From positions 57,221,334 to 57,285,333 of the forward strand of contig NC_051084.1 in assembly GCF_004664715.2 (NCBI RefSeq): a stretch of 64,000 nucleotides of DNA, given 5' to 3'. The stretch comes from Peromyscus leucopus. Its lineage: Eukaryota; Chordata; Mammalia; Rodentia; Cricetidae. The notes beneath the pieces are model-generated. The model had not been told where the DNA came from, did no database searches, and saw nothing but the letters and a program-made list of their open reading frames with translations. The translations under genes were made by a program, and so were the position numbers. This document shows, in pieces, positions 36,726 through 46,780 of the stretch; positions within the stretch are counted from its first letter, which is position 1; the number at the start of each line of letters is the position of its first letter.

Positions 36726-37259
36726 CAAATTCAACAACAAATGACTTCATATGAATTGGGAGTGAGCGACCCATGTAATTACTAGCAACCATCTATTACT
36801 TTTAGTACAAAATCATCAAATCATAAACATCTAGTAGATGATTTTTTTTGATTGTTGTTAGATCCAGGAGTTTGTAAAGAAAGCAAGACAAAAACTAACA
36901 ATCTTCCTGTGTTTATTATAATTTTCTTCATTTTACATATTGAAATCTTGATTTTTGCCTTCTCAGTAGACTATGCATGGTCACAATTTCCCGTTGTGGA
37001 AATATTCAACCTCACAAAAAATAACATGTATTTAGGAAGGAAAAAAAATCTTCTGAAATAAATGGTTTGTTTGTAATCAATTACTTTATTTCATTGTGTT
37101 CATTCACTGTGCACAGCATTGTTCTACATGAGGACATTTTTAAACATGTATTTGTTGTGCATTAGAGCACATTCCTCATTATGTCCACCACCCCCTCCTA
37201 GCCCATCCCTGCCCCCTCCTGTTATTCACTTTTGCTCAGGTAGTTCTGCCTCTGCGTTC

Positions 37260-37947
37260 ACTTCATATATGCATACATGCTCATGATACCAGGCTTTGTG
37301 AGACTTCATATATACATACATGCCCATGATACCAGGCTTTGTGAGACTTCATATTTGCATACATTCTTATGATACATGCTTTTGTGAGACTTCATAGACA
37401 CATCTATGCCCATGACACCTGCTTTTGTGAGACCTCATAGATACATCCATGCCCATGGCACCTGCTTTTGTGCGACCTCATAGACACATCCATGCCCATG
37501 ACACCTGCTTCTGTGAGACCTCATAGACACATCTATGCTCATGATACCTGCTTCTGTGAGACTTCATACATACATCCATGCCCATGACACCTGCTTTTGT
37601 GAGATCTCATAGACACATCCATGCTCATGATACCTGCTTCTGTGAGACCTCATAGACACATCCATGCCCATGACACCTGCTTCTGTGAGACTTCATAAAC
37701 ACATCCATGCTCATGACACCTGCTTTGGTGAGACCTTATAGACACATCCATGCCCATGACACCTGCTTTTGTGAGACCTTATAGACACATCCATGCCCAT
37801 GACACCTGCTTTTGTGAGACCTTATAGACACATCCATGCCCATGACACCTGCTTCTGTGAGACCTCATAGACACATCCATGCCCATGACACCTACTTTTG
37901 TGAGACCTCATAGACACATCCATGCCCATGACACCTGCTTCTGTGAG
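37260..37947 (+). repeat. minisatellite, 16 units of exactly 43 bp
   Basis: Sixteen tandem 43-bp units fill 688 bp without a single insertion or deletion by my count. Most begin ACCTCATAGACACATCCATG and end with CTGCTTTTGTGAG or CTGCTTCTGTGAG. The first three units are the most divergent (ACTTCATATATGCATACATG); the last nine are nearly uniform. Because 43 is not a multiple of three, no repeated protein frame results. Confidence 0.97.
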
Positions 37948-38367
37948 ACTCGCTGAATTTGCTTATATGATTCACTCAGTTGTATCTATTTTGTAGCAAA
38001 TAGGACAACTGCATTCTTTATGGCTTAAAAGTATTCCACTGTGTATTAATATCATATTTTCTTTTTACATTCCTCTATTTTTAGACACTATTACTTAGCT
38101 ATTGTGAACAGCTCTGGAAAACATTAATGTGCAATGTGATCTTGATTCTTTGGAGTAAATAAGCAGGGGTGGTGTAGCTGAGTCATTAGGCAGGCCCAGT
38201 TTCAGGTTTCTTGTTTGTTTGTTTGTTTTTTCTTTTAGCTCCATACTGATTTCCGTAAAGGATGGACTGGTTTACATTCCCACCCACAATATATAAGTTC
38301 TTTCATCCACATACTTGTCAGCATTCTACTGGCATTGTTGCTTTCTACTTTATTTTTAGATTAGTTT

Positions 38368-39393
38368 CTATTTTTATTGATGTGTCTGTATGTAGGTGCG
38401 GCTGTACATGTGACTGCAGGTGCCCTGTGAGGTCAAAAGCCCCAGATTTCTTTTCTTTTTTTAAATTTTTTTAAAATTTTATAATTTGATTTAATTTTAC
38501 ATATCAGAGACAGATTCCCCTGTCCTCCCTCCCCATTCCCATCTCCTCCAGGGCAAAGACTCCCTTGGGGATTCAGCTCAGCCAGGTAGGTTCAGTCCAG
38601 GCAGGTCCAGTCCCCTCCTCCCAGGCTGAGCAAAGTGTCCCTGCATAAGCCCCAGGTTCCAAACAGCCAGCACATGCACTGAGGACAGGTCCCAGTCCCA
38701 CTGCCTCCCAAAAAGATCAAGCTAATCAACTGTCTCACTTATCCAGAGGGTCTGATCCAGCTGGGGGCTCCTCAGCTACTGGTTCATAGTTCATGTGTTT
38801 CCACTAGTTTGGCTCTTTGTCCCTGTGCTTTTTCCAATCTTGGTCTCAACAATTCTCACTCATACAATCCCTCCTCTTTCTCGCCGATTGGATTACTGTA
38901 GCTCCACCTGGGGCCTAGCCATGTGGATCTCTGCATCCACTTCCATCAGTCATTGGATGAGATTTCTAGCACGACAATTAGGCCATCCTATCACCAGAGT
39001 AGGTCAGTTCGGGCTTTCTCTCGATCATTGCCAGCAGTCTATTGTGGAGGTATCTTTGTGCATTTCTGTGGGCCTCTCTAGCGCTTTGCTTCTTCCTATT
39101 CCCATGGGGTCTTCATTTATCATGATCTCTTTTTCCATGTTCTCCCTCTCTGTTCTTGATCCAGCTGGGATCTCCCGCTCCCCTAAGCTCTCTTTCCCTT
39201 GACCCTTGCCCTTCATTATGCCCCACCACGTCCAGTTTGCTCATGTATATCTCATCCATTCCTCTGTCATTGCAAAAGCCCCAGATTTCATGATACTATC
39301 TTATAGGAGATTGTCAGATTCCTCACATGGGTCCTGAAAACCAAACTCAGCTGTTCTTCAATAGCAATATGGGCTTCTAACCATCTCTACACC
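38368..39393 (-). mobile_element. B3-type SINE split by an L1 insertion
   Basis: The left half (38368-38450) has GACTGCAGGTGCCCTGTGAG. The right half (39290-39393) has CATGGGTCCTGAAAACCAAA and TTCTAACCATCTCTACACC. The L1 at 38451-39272 separates them. Confidence 0.6.
38451..39272 (-). mobile_element. 5'-truncated L1 3' end with 17-bp target duplication
   Basis: A T/A-rich tail at the left leads into an antisense cricetid-type L1 3' UTR (CATCTCCTCCAGGGCAAAGA, CAGGCAGGTCCAGTCCCCTC). CAAAAGCCCCAGATTTC flanks it perfectly at 38434-38450 and 39273-39289. It is homologous to 3897-4619 and 43655-43933. The 135-codon plus-strand frame at 38795-39202 is antisense to this UTR and is not a gene. Confidence 0.95.
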
Positions 39394-39969
39394 ACAAACA
39401 TTATTTTCTTAATGATTGAAATGCTGACTGGGGTGATGTGGAATCTCTGTGTAGTTTGTTTTAATTTGCACTTCTCTGATCACTGCTGGGGTTGATAATT
39501 TCTTCACATTTATTAGTTATTTATATTTCATGTTTTGAAAACACATTATCTATTATCTACTTTTCAATTTTTACTCATTTTTGTATTAGTTGTTATATTC
39601 TGGATATTAATCCTGTTTGCTCTATAACTAGCAAATATTTTCTTCCTCTCTGCTGACAGTCTCTTTACTCAATTAACCGACTTCTTTGTGTGGTGATGAT
39701 TTTAATTTCATGAGTTTCCATTTGTCGATTCTTGGCATTTTTCCTGAGTTATTAGAGTTCTATTCAGAAAATCTTTGCCTATGCCTATATTTTCTGTTTT
39801 CTTATTACTATTTTTTCTGCTAATAGTGTCAGAGTTTCGGGTGTTATATTCAGGTCTCTTATCTATTTAGAGTTGATTTATGTGCATGATAAGAAGATAT
39901 AGTTTTCTAGTTTTACATATGGTTATACATTTTTTCTAATATTGTTTGCTGAAGAAGCTATCTTTTCTA

Positions 39970-39984
39970 ATATATATATATATG

Positions 39985-40032
<48 letters not shown>
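39970..40032. repeat. (AT)n microsatellite
   Basis: A self-complementary AT run with one GTGA interruption, directly abutting a B1 on its right. Confidence 0.95.
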
Positions 40033-40033
<1 letters not shown>

Positions 40034-40034
<1 letters not shown>

Positions 40035-40168
40035 AGGTTTCTCTGTGTAACTTTGGAGCCTTTCCTGTAATTTGCTCTGTAGCCCAGGCTGGCCTCAAAC
40101 TCACAGAGATCTGTCTGTCTCTGCCTCCTGAGTGCTGGGATTAAAGGCGTGTACCACCACCAGCCAGC
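40034..40168 (-). mobile_element. B1 SINE lacking its normal poly(A)
   Basis: An inverted B1 starts at AAGGTTTCTCTGTGTAACTT and contains GCCCAGGCTGGCCTCAAACT. The place of the poly(T) is taken by the (AT)n run. Confidence 0.85.
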
Positions 40169-40600
40169 TCTGAAATGTATATTTTTAATCTTTATTTAAA
40201 ACAATCAGATGGATGTAGCTTGACATGGTTATATGTGGATACTCTTTTATTCCATTGATTTACTTGTCTGTAATTATGCCAGTACCATGTTACTCTTGTT
40301 ACAATGGCTCTGTGGCACAACAGAAAATCAAGTACGGAGATATGTCCAGCTCTATTCTGTTTAGAATAACTTTGGAAATCCGGGTTATTTTATATTTCCA
40401 CATGAATTTTTAGATTTTTTTTTCATTTTTTTGTAAAAAATGTTACCAGAAGCTTGATGAAGATTCTATTGACTACATGGGTTGCTTTTAGTGGTTTAGC
40501 TTTTTTTCACAGTATTAATTCTTCCAGTCCATGAACATATGAGGTACACTCCTGTCCCCTTCAGTTTCTTTCTTTCAGTTATATTCAAATGTTTGGGAGG

Positions 40601-40650
40601 TGGTGGTGGTGGTGGTGGTGCATGCATGCATGTGTGCATGCGTGTTTGGT
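40601..40650 (+). repeat. (GGT)n and (GCAT)n simple repeats
   Basis: About seven GGT units are followed by GCATGCATGCATG and GTGTGCATGCGTG. The TGCATGCA-type stretch is self-complementary. Confidence 0.85.
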
Positions 40651-40724
40651 TGGTTTTGTGGTAATCACGAATGGGATTCTTTCTCTGCTTTCCTCCTGTC
40701 ATTTTTGCTATTTTACTGATTAGT

Positions 40725-41135
40725 GCTTATGATGTTTGCTTTCTGTCAACTTGACACAACCTGGGATTCCTCTGAGAAGGAATCTTAGTTCAGAAAAGGC
40801 CTCCCCAAGATTGGCCTTTGGGTGGCAAGTCTGTGGGGCATTTTCTTGGCCAATGATTGATGTGAGAGAGCACAGCCTGCTATAGGTGACATCAACCCTG
40901 GGCTGGTGATCCTGGGGTCTGTTAGAAAGCAGGGTGAGCAAGGCACGAGGAGCAAACCAGTAGCCAGCACTCTGCCGAGGCTTCTGCATCAGCTGCTGCC
41001 TCCAGATTCATGCATTGCCTTCCCACTTTCATTTCCTTAGTGATTGGGTATGACCTGCGAATTAAAAGCTGAAATAAACCCTTCCCTCCCCAAGTTGCTA
41101 TTGGATATGTTTTATCGCAGTAATGGAAACCCTAA
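40725..41135 (+). mobile_element. ERVL (MLT2-like) LTR
   Basis: CTGTCAACTTGACACAACCT, TGGGGCATTTTCTTGGCCAA, AAAGCTGAAATAAACCCTTC and CAGTAATGGAAACCCTAAGA give a near-complete LTR of a common rodent family, with its AATAAA in place at 41072-41077. Confidence 0.65.
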
Positions 41136-41136
41136 G

Positions 41137-41400
41137 ATAATATTAATTGTTAAATTGACAAGATCTAGAAGCACAGAGGTGAGAAACATACTGGCACAAC
41201 AGGAAATTTTGTGGGTAGGACAGCTTCTGAACATGCTTGTGGGGAATTATTACTTTTTTAGGTGGCACAGCCCACTGTAGGTGCCATAAACCCTTGATAA
41301 GGTGTCTCAATTGAGACAATCTCCTGACAGACAGGGCCAACCTTGGGTAGACAATATCTCACTGCGCCCTTCTTCCTGGGTTTGTTGACTTGACACACAA
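41137..41400. mobile_element. two ERVL-type LTR pieces, head-to-head
   Basis: The left part (TTAAATTGACAAGATCTAGA, GGCACAGCCCACTGTAGGTG) reads in plus orientation. The right part (TGTCTCAATTGAGACAATCT and GTTGACTTGACACAC) reads like the minus orientation of the same family. The junction near 41300 is inferred. Confidence 0.4.
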
Positions 41401-41429
41401 AAATACTACTTTCAAACCATGAACTTCTG

Positions 41430-41619
41430 GGTTTTTTTTTTTTTTTTTGGTTTTTTTTTTTTTTTTTCTTGGTTTTTTCGAGACAGGGTTTCTCTGTGTA
41501 GCTTTGCGCCTTTCCTGGAACTCACTTGGTAGCCCAGGCTGGCCTCGAACTCACAGAGATCCACCTGCCTCTGCCTCCTGAGTGCTGGGATTAAAGGCAT
41601 GCGCCACCACCACCCGGCT
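41430..41619 (-). mobile_element. B1 SINE with target duplication
   Basis: A long T-rich tail and an inverted B1. ATGAACTTCT (41419-41428) and ATAAACTTCT (41620-41629) flank it, 9 of 10 matching. Confidence 0.9.
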
Positions 41620-41639
41620 ATAAACTTCTATTCTTTCAC

Positions 41640-42730
41640 CCAACCTCATAATGCAAACTACAGTCCACCTTTAAAAGATCAAAGTTTCTGAAAAAAAAAA
41701 GAAAAAAAAAAAACAGTTAGTATATAAACATATAATGGCACTGACTAGCATTCTTATTATGGAAAAAAAAACAACAAACAAACAAAAAAGAAAACAGGTC
41801 ATCACAAGGAACAATCAGACCAAAATAAAACCAAAATCAGGGCATTTATCAAATCCTGCAGCTTCATGCCCAACATCTGGTTCTCACCTTCTAGATTCAC
41901 AAGGCTTCAGTAGTCCTACCCATCCAACTCTGCCATCTGCAGCACACACAGCTTCTATCTTAGGCTGAGGCTGGCCCCATTCCACACCTGCAGCTCTCCT
42001 TGGCAGATGTCCCTTAGTTGTGGCATCTGCAATATCCCAGAGTCTCCGTTGTTTGAGGCTTCACCTTCACGGCTTTATGTAATTGTCTCCAGGGGCCTCT
42101 TGGCAAGGACTCCTACTTTGCCACACACTGTCAGGCCTCAGGTTCTCTCTAGGACCACCTCTGTCCTGAATCTTTCATGCCTTTAGAACCAGTACATACA
42201 GACAATGCTTACATTGTCAAGTTCTTCTGCTATCTCAAGGTGTAGCCCAGCCTCCTTGGACCACTGATACATCAGCTTCAATGTTTCCTCAAGGAAACAC
42301 TTCCCTATTGTGCCAATGAACCACAGGAAGTTTCACTTTAGTGGTGCTAATAATGTCTTTAATAATCAGAGCTGCATCCTCAGCACCTAGCCTAATTGCC
42401 ACTCATAGATTCTTACCCAAAAGTATCACGTGAATAGCACCATCCCTGTGTCTGATTAAAAAACAAAAACAAAAAACAAAACAAAACACAAAACTCTGTT
42501 CTTTTCTAAAGTGTCATAAGTCAAGACTTGTCTGTCCACACATCTCTCTGAATTATTTTCCAAGGTTTTTCTAAAACAGTTCATTAGCCTAGGCTTCCAG
42601 TATTCAGTGGCTTTTCTGACCCAAAATTCCAAATTCTTCTACAACCAATAACAGTCCATAGTCCACGTGACATGAAAACCACATATTCAGTTTTATCACA
42701 GTAACAACCCCACTTCCTTGGTATCAATTT
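41640..42730 (-). mobile_element. MaLR/ERVL internal sequence
   Basis: Antisense phrases such as CTGGTTCTCACCTTCTAGAT-type sequence, TATCTTAGGCTGAGGCTGGC, TCAAGGTGTAGCCCAGCCTC and GGACCACTGATACATCAGCT fit the noncoding internal region of rodent MaLR elements. The adjacent LTR at 42733-43113 has the same orientation. No gag or pol frame was seen. Confidence 0.45.
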
Positions 42731-42732
42731 CT

Positions 42733-43113
42733 GTCATAGTTTCATTTTTGTTCTGGGATAAAAAACACCCTAACAAAAAGAAACAACACAGAAAGAATGT
42801 GTTTATTCCAATTTACAAACCATCACTGTGGGGAAGTTGAAGCAGTAGTTTCAAATGGTGTGTCATATCACATCCAGTCAAGAGAAGAAAGAAATGAATG
42901 CATATATGTTCACTTGCTTGCTTAGTCTTCTTCACTCATACAGTTTAGAAGGCAGCCAGGGATTGGTGCCTCCTACAGTGAACTGGATCTTCTAACATCA
43001 ATTCACTTAATTAAAACAATCCCCCAACCTAATGTAGATGATCCCATATTGTTTATCTCTTCCCAGGAGATTCTAAGCATTAATTGTGTCAAGTTGACAA
43101 TTAAACCTAACCA
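42733..43113 (-). mobile_element. ERVL (MLT2-like) LTR
   Basis: The plus strand starts TGTCATAGTTTCATTTTTGT and ends GTGTCAAGTTGACAATTAAA with CCTAACCAGA, the inverse of the 'gtcaacttgac' LTR family. The TCAAGTTGACA motif recurs at 51959. Confidence 0.6.
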
Positions 43114-43118
43114 GAGGC

Positions 43119-43130
43119 GGGGGGGGGGGG
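43119..43130 (+). repeat. (G)12 run
   Basis: Twelve consecutive G residues at the end of the LTR, likely length-variable. Confidence 0.95.
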
Positions 43131-44200
43131 TCATGGAATACTGTTCCATAGGTTCAGAGACCAGCAGAATCTAGGCAATGTGTACCTGGCCAAATTTTCT
43201 ACAAGGAGGCCATGAAATACCATTGTATGAAGCTGTGAGTGCGAAAGCTTAAGTTGCTATGAAGAGTCCAGAATATTGGAAAACTGGAGATGCTGGGCCT
43301 AAGTACATATGCTGATAAAATCCGTAGGCATGGAGTAGAGTTGGCCTCAGGGAGAGGTTATGTATACTCAAGTAGTCAGAGCTGGAAGAGTGGGACTACC
43401 CATGACCTTTGGAGTCAAAATAATTACATTATAAGCCCTGGATACTGAATACTAGCTGTAAGAGTTGGTGTTTGCTGGATTTTGATCTTGCTTTGATCAA
43501 GTAATCCTTGCTATGCCTGATAATTCCACTTTGAAGTGAGAATGCTTACTCAGTGTCATTAAAATATGAGGAGTATATAGTGTGTTCCCTATTTTTTGGA
43601 GCTTACAATTGTGAGTTTTCCTGGAGCCTCTGATGAGATATGGACCAAACTTTTTTTTTTCATTCGAATTTTTTTATTTTATAATTTAACTTAATTTTAC
43701 ATATCAGCCACGGATTCCCTTGTTCTCTCCCCTCCTGCCCCCCCCAACTCACCTTCCACCGACATCAACCCCCAATTCCCATCTCCTCCAGGGCAAAGAC
43801 TCCCCTGGGGATTGAATTCAACCTGGTAGATTCAGTCCAGGCAGGTCCAGTCCCCTCCTCCCAGGCTGAGCCAAGTGTCCCTGTATAAGCCCCAGGTTCC
43901 AAACAGCCAGCACATGCACTGAGGACAGGTCCCATGGACCGAACTTTTGAACTGTTGGAATTGTTGAAAGAAATTTGAATTTGGATTATTTTTTATATCA
44001 GGAGATAAAATTGAAACTTTGGAGATAAGAGATGGAGGATTATGACTTGAAGTGATGAGTTTGGGTAGCAAGTGGACAAAGGGTAGAGTTATACATGTTA
44101 GTGTGATTTGGCAGCTTCACAAGATCTAGAACCAGTTACGAGACAAACCGGAGGCAGAGCCATGAGGGAAATCGTAGCTGAGATTATCCTCTGGGTATGC
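43131..44200 (+). mobile_element. MaLR/ERVL internal sequence, interrupted by L1
   Basis: TCCTTGCTATGCCTGATAAT, GAATGCTTACTCAGTGTCAT, GGAGCTTACAATTGTGAGTT and GAACTTTTGAACTGTTGGAA follow the noncoding internal sequence of rodent MaLR elements. A plus-strand LTR follows directly at 44201. Confidence 0.55.
43655..43933 (-). mobile_element. very short 5'-truncated L1 3' end with target duplication
   Basis: A T-rich tail and about 250 bp of antisense cricetid L1 3' UTR (CCATCTCCTCCAGGGCAAAG, TTCCAAACAGCCAGCACATG). ATGGACCAAACTTTT (43640-43654) and ATGGACCGAACTTTT (43934-43948) flank it, 14 of 15 matching. Confidence 0.93.
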
Positions 44201-44495
44201 CTGTGATGGATTATCTTTACTAGTTTCATTGAGGTAGGAAGACTACCTACTGTGCGCAGCATCAGTACCTGGGATGGACATCTGGACTGGATGAAGAGGA
44301 AATGTGACATATGCACAAACACTAGTTGGTCTCTGCTTCTGGACTGTGGATGCGACAGGATAAGCTGTTTCAAGCTCCTGCCCCTTGGATATCCTCGACA
44401 TGATGGACTGTACCCTGAACAATGAGCCAGAAGAATGCTTTCTTCTTTCAGCTGCCTTTGTTATGATATTTTATAATAGCAAGAAGAAAGGGACA
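44201..44495 (+). mobile_element. ERVL (MLT2-like) LTR
   Basis: TGTGATGGATTATCTTTACT at the start, then CTCTGCTTCTGGACTGTGGA, CATGATGGACTGTACCCTGA and TATTTTATAATAGCAAGAAG. It sits at the 3' end of the internal sequence, as a 3' LTR should. Confidence 0.6.
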
Positions 44496-45418
44496 TAATG
44501 CATTTGATGTAAATGATGGCTACTAAATTCTTTATAAGGCTTCCGAATCCTCCCACTTTGTTGGAAGAGTTCATCAAGTCAAAAACTTTCTTGAAGAACC
44601 ATGTTGACGAAGAGTAGAGAATGTGGACACCCTTGACTTGTCCCTGATCTTAGTGGAAATGCTTCTAGTTCTCTCCTATTTAATGTAATGTTGTCTATAG
44701 ACTGGTACATAGACTTTATTATGTTGAGATGTGGTCCTTCTCTTCCTAGTCTCCTCACAGTTTCAACAACAAGGCATATTGTTATTTGTCTTTATTGCAT
44801 CTGTTAAGATTACAGATTGTGAATTCTGTTTGTTTATATATTACATTTATTGGTTTGCATATATTAAGCTGTATCTGGATTTCTAGAACAAACACAACTT
44901 GATATGGTGAGTGATCTTTGTGCTGTATTTTTGAATTCAGTTTCTAAGTAAAGTATTTTACTAAGAATATTTTTTATTCATGTGTATCAATGAGATTGAT
45001 TTTTAATTTTCTTTTTTTTGTTGTTGTTGTGTTTTTATCCAGTTTTTATATATGATTAATAATAGCATCATAAAAATAGTTTGTTAGCATTCTTTTCTTT
45101 TCTATTTTATGAACTAGTTTGACAAGCTTTTGTGTTCATTCTTCCTTAAAGGTATAGTAGAATTCAACAGTGAATTCATCCATGTCTGGATTCTTTTCAG
45201 TTGGAAGATTTGTTGTTGTTGTTTTTTAATTAACAGTTCAATATTGTTGCTCATTATAGATCTGTTTAAATGGCTTGTGTCATCTTTGTTTATTTGCGGT
45301 GGGTTGTATGCATCTAGAAATTACTCCAATTCATTTAGATTTTATGTTAATGGGTTATACATTTCAGAGTATGTCCTGATGATTTTATTAATTTTATTGA
45401 TATCTACTTTGGGGGGGG

Positions 45419-45490
45419 GCGTTCCAGACAGGGTTTCTCTGTGCAGCAGTCCTGACTGTCCTGGAACTCGCTTTGTAGGCTGGCCTTGAA
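45419..45490 (-). mobile_element. truncated B1 SINE
   Basis: CCAGACAGGGTTTCTCTGTG through GTAGGCTGGCCTTGAA, then the homology stops. A G9 run precedes it instead of poly(T). Imperfect ATTGATAT repeats on both sides (about 45397 and 45493) may be its own target duplication. Confidence 0.75.
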
Positions 45491-45501
45491 TCATTGATAT
45501 T

Positions 45502-45505
<4 letters not shown>

Positions 45506-45533
<28 letters not shown>
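45506..45533 (-). repeat. poly(A) tail of the ERV retrocopy (poly(T) on plus strand)
   Basis: Twenty-eight T residues directly abut the end of R. I see no canonical AATAAA within 40 nt of this end on the minus strand; a non-canonical signal may have been used. Confidence 0.93.
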
Positions 45534-45792
45534 CACTTATAAACTGTATGGCCGTGGCAGGCTTCTTGCTAACTGTTCTTTTATCTTATATTAACCCATT
45601 TTTATAAATCCATACCTTGCCACGTGGCTGGTGGCTTACCGGCATCTCTACATGCTCTTCTCCTGGCGGTGGCTGCAGTCTCTCTCCCCCAGCCTTCCGC
45701 TTCCCAGAATTCTCCTCTCTCCTTGTCCCACCTACCTCCTGCCTGGTCATTGGCCATCAGTGTTTTATTTATATAGAACAATATCCACAGCA
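45534..45792 (-). mobile_element. 3' LTR portion (U3-R) of the retrocopy
   Basis: U3 begins TGCTGTGGATATTG at 45792. A TATA-like box, TATATAAATA, lies at 45776-45767. R covers 45686-45534. U5 is absent, with poly(A) in its place. Confidence 0.88.
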
Positions 45793-45814
45793 CTTCCCCT
45801 TTTTTCTTTTTTTT
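45793..45814 (-). promoter_or_regulatory. polypurine tract of the ERV
   Basis: On the minus strand a run of A and G ending AAAAAAGGGGAAG directly precedes the U3 start TGCTGTGG. This is the plus-strand primer site of LTR retroelements. Confidence 0.85.
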
Positions 45815-46693
45815 AAAAAGGAAGGTTTTAACTTTAACATGGTAAAATTACATATAACAAAACAATTACCGAGCAAGAATTATAGTTACAATATTAAAGA
45901 AGATGTCCTATCTATCTTATATTTGTGAGTTTAAGGTTTTATATCTAACTTATCTTTTATCATAACTGAGGAAATTACAACTATCTAGTTTTCAACCACA
46001 TCAAAGACCTGAGAAGGAACATAATGGTACCTGAGAAATGGTAGACGGATGCAAGCAACTTCGGGAATCTTGCAAGAGTAGACCAAGACAGCTGGCAGCC
46101 TGGACAGTCACCTGATGTTTCTCAGCATTGTTGGTGCATTTAAATTGGCTACAGACCTAGAATATCTGACAGACCATTTTCAGAAGCAGGAATTCTGAGA
46201 GACCATCTTACCCTGTCTTGGCAGAGTACAGTGGTCGCTTTCCTTGTGTCCCGCTTGTCCAGAAAGGACAGCATTGCATTTGTACTGTCAGCCGTCAAGG
46301 CAAGGGCAGTTCTTTGCCCAGTAGGCCATTTTGTGCCAAAAAAACAAACTTCCAAATGGAAATGTCTTAGAAGCCCAACATTCTCTCGGGATCAAATTGG
46401 TGCAGCCAGGAGCAATTGTGTCTCACGTCAACAGAATTCTAAGTTATTTAAATGCCATATTCTCCAGGTCTATGAAGTGTTTGAAGATTACCTATCTATC
46501 TGAAATATATCTATGTATATCTAGAAGACTTAACTAACATGGCTACAGATATGATTATCATAGATGACTAATTATTAATCTTTTTTTAATTATCCATTAC
46601 AATTTTAAATGAGTTATATAAACATAATACCTCAAACAAGAATAGAAATATATATATATAGAGAGAGAGTATAACAAAATTAACTTCAAGTTT

Positions 46694-46780
46694 GTATCAA
46701 TGAACTAAAATTTATACCAATGTAAAACCTTTTAAACATAAACTAAAATCTATACCAATGTAAAACATTTTAAACAAGTT
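46694..46780 (-). repeat. tandem duplication inside the ERV internal region
   Basis: A unit of about 38 bp (AACTAAAATTTATACCAATG, and again AACTAAAATCTATACCAATG) occurs twice in a row with few differences. Confidence 0.85.

Larger units (their letters stand above)
37080..40720 (-). mobile_element. old L1 (ORF2 and 3' region), heavily interrupted
   Basis: Antisense L1 phrases occur at 37100-37255, 37985-38365 (CACTGTGTATTAATATCATA, TTTACATTCCCACCCACAAT) and 39400-40700 (TTGCACTTCTCTGATCACTG, TATTCTGGATATTAATCCTG, GTACCATGTTACTCTTGTTA). It is interrupted by a minisatellite, a B3 split by a younger L1, and an (AT)n-B1 unit. Confidence 0.75.

Noticed and set aside
37260..37947. CRISPR-like array because of regular spacing
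   Set aside because: The whole 43-bp unit repeats without unique spacers and the context is a mammalian L1, so it is a minisatellite.
38795..39202. 135-codon plus-strand open frame
   Set aside because: It lies wholly inside the antisense 3' UTR of a 5'-truncated L1 with a clear target duplication.
45130..45489. 119-codon plus-strand open frame
   Set aside because: It reads through antisense L1 into an inverted B1, so it is a chance frame in repeats.
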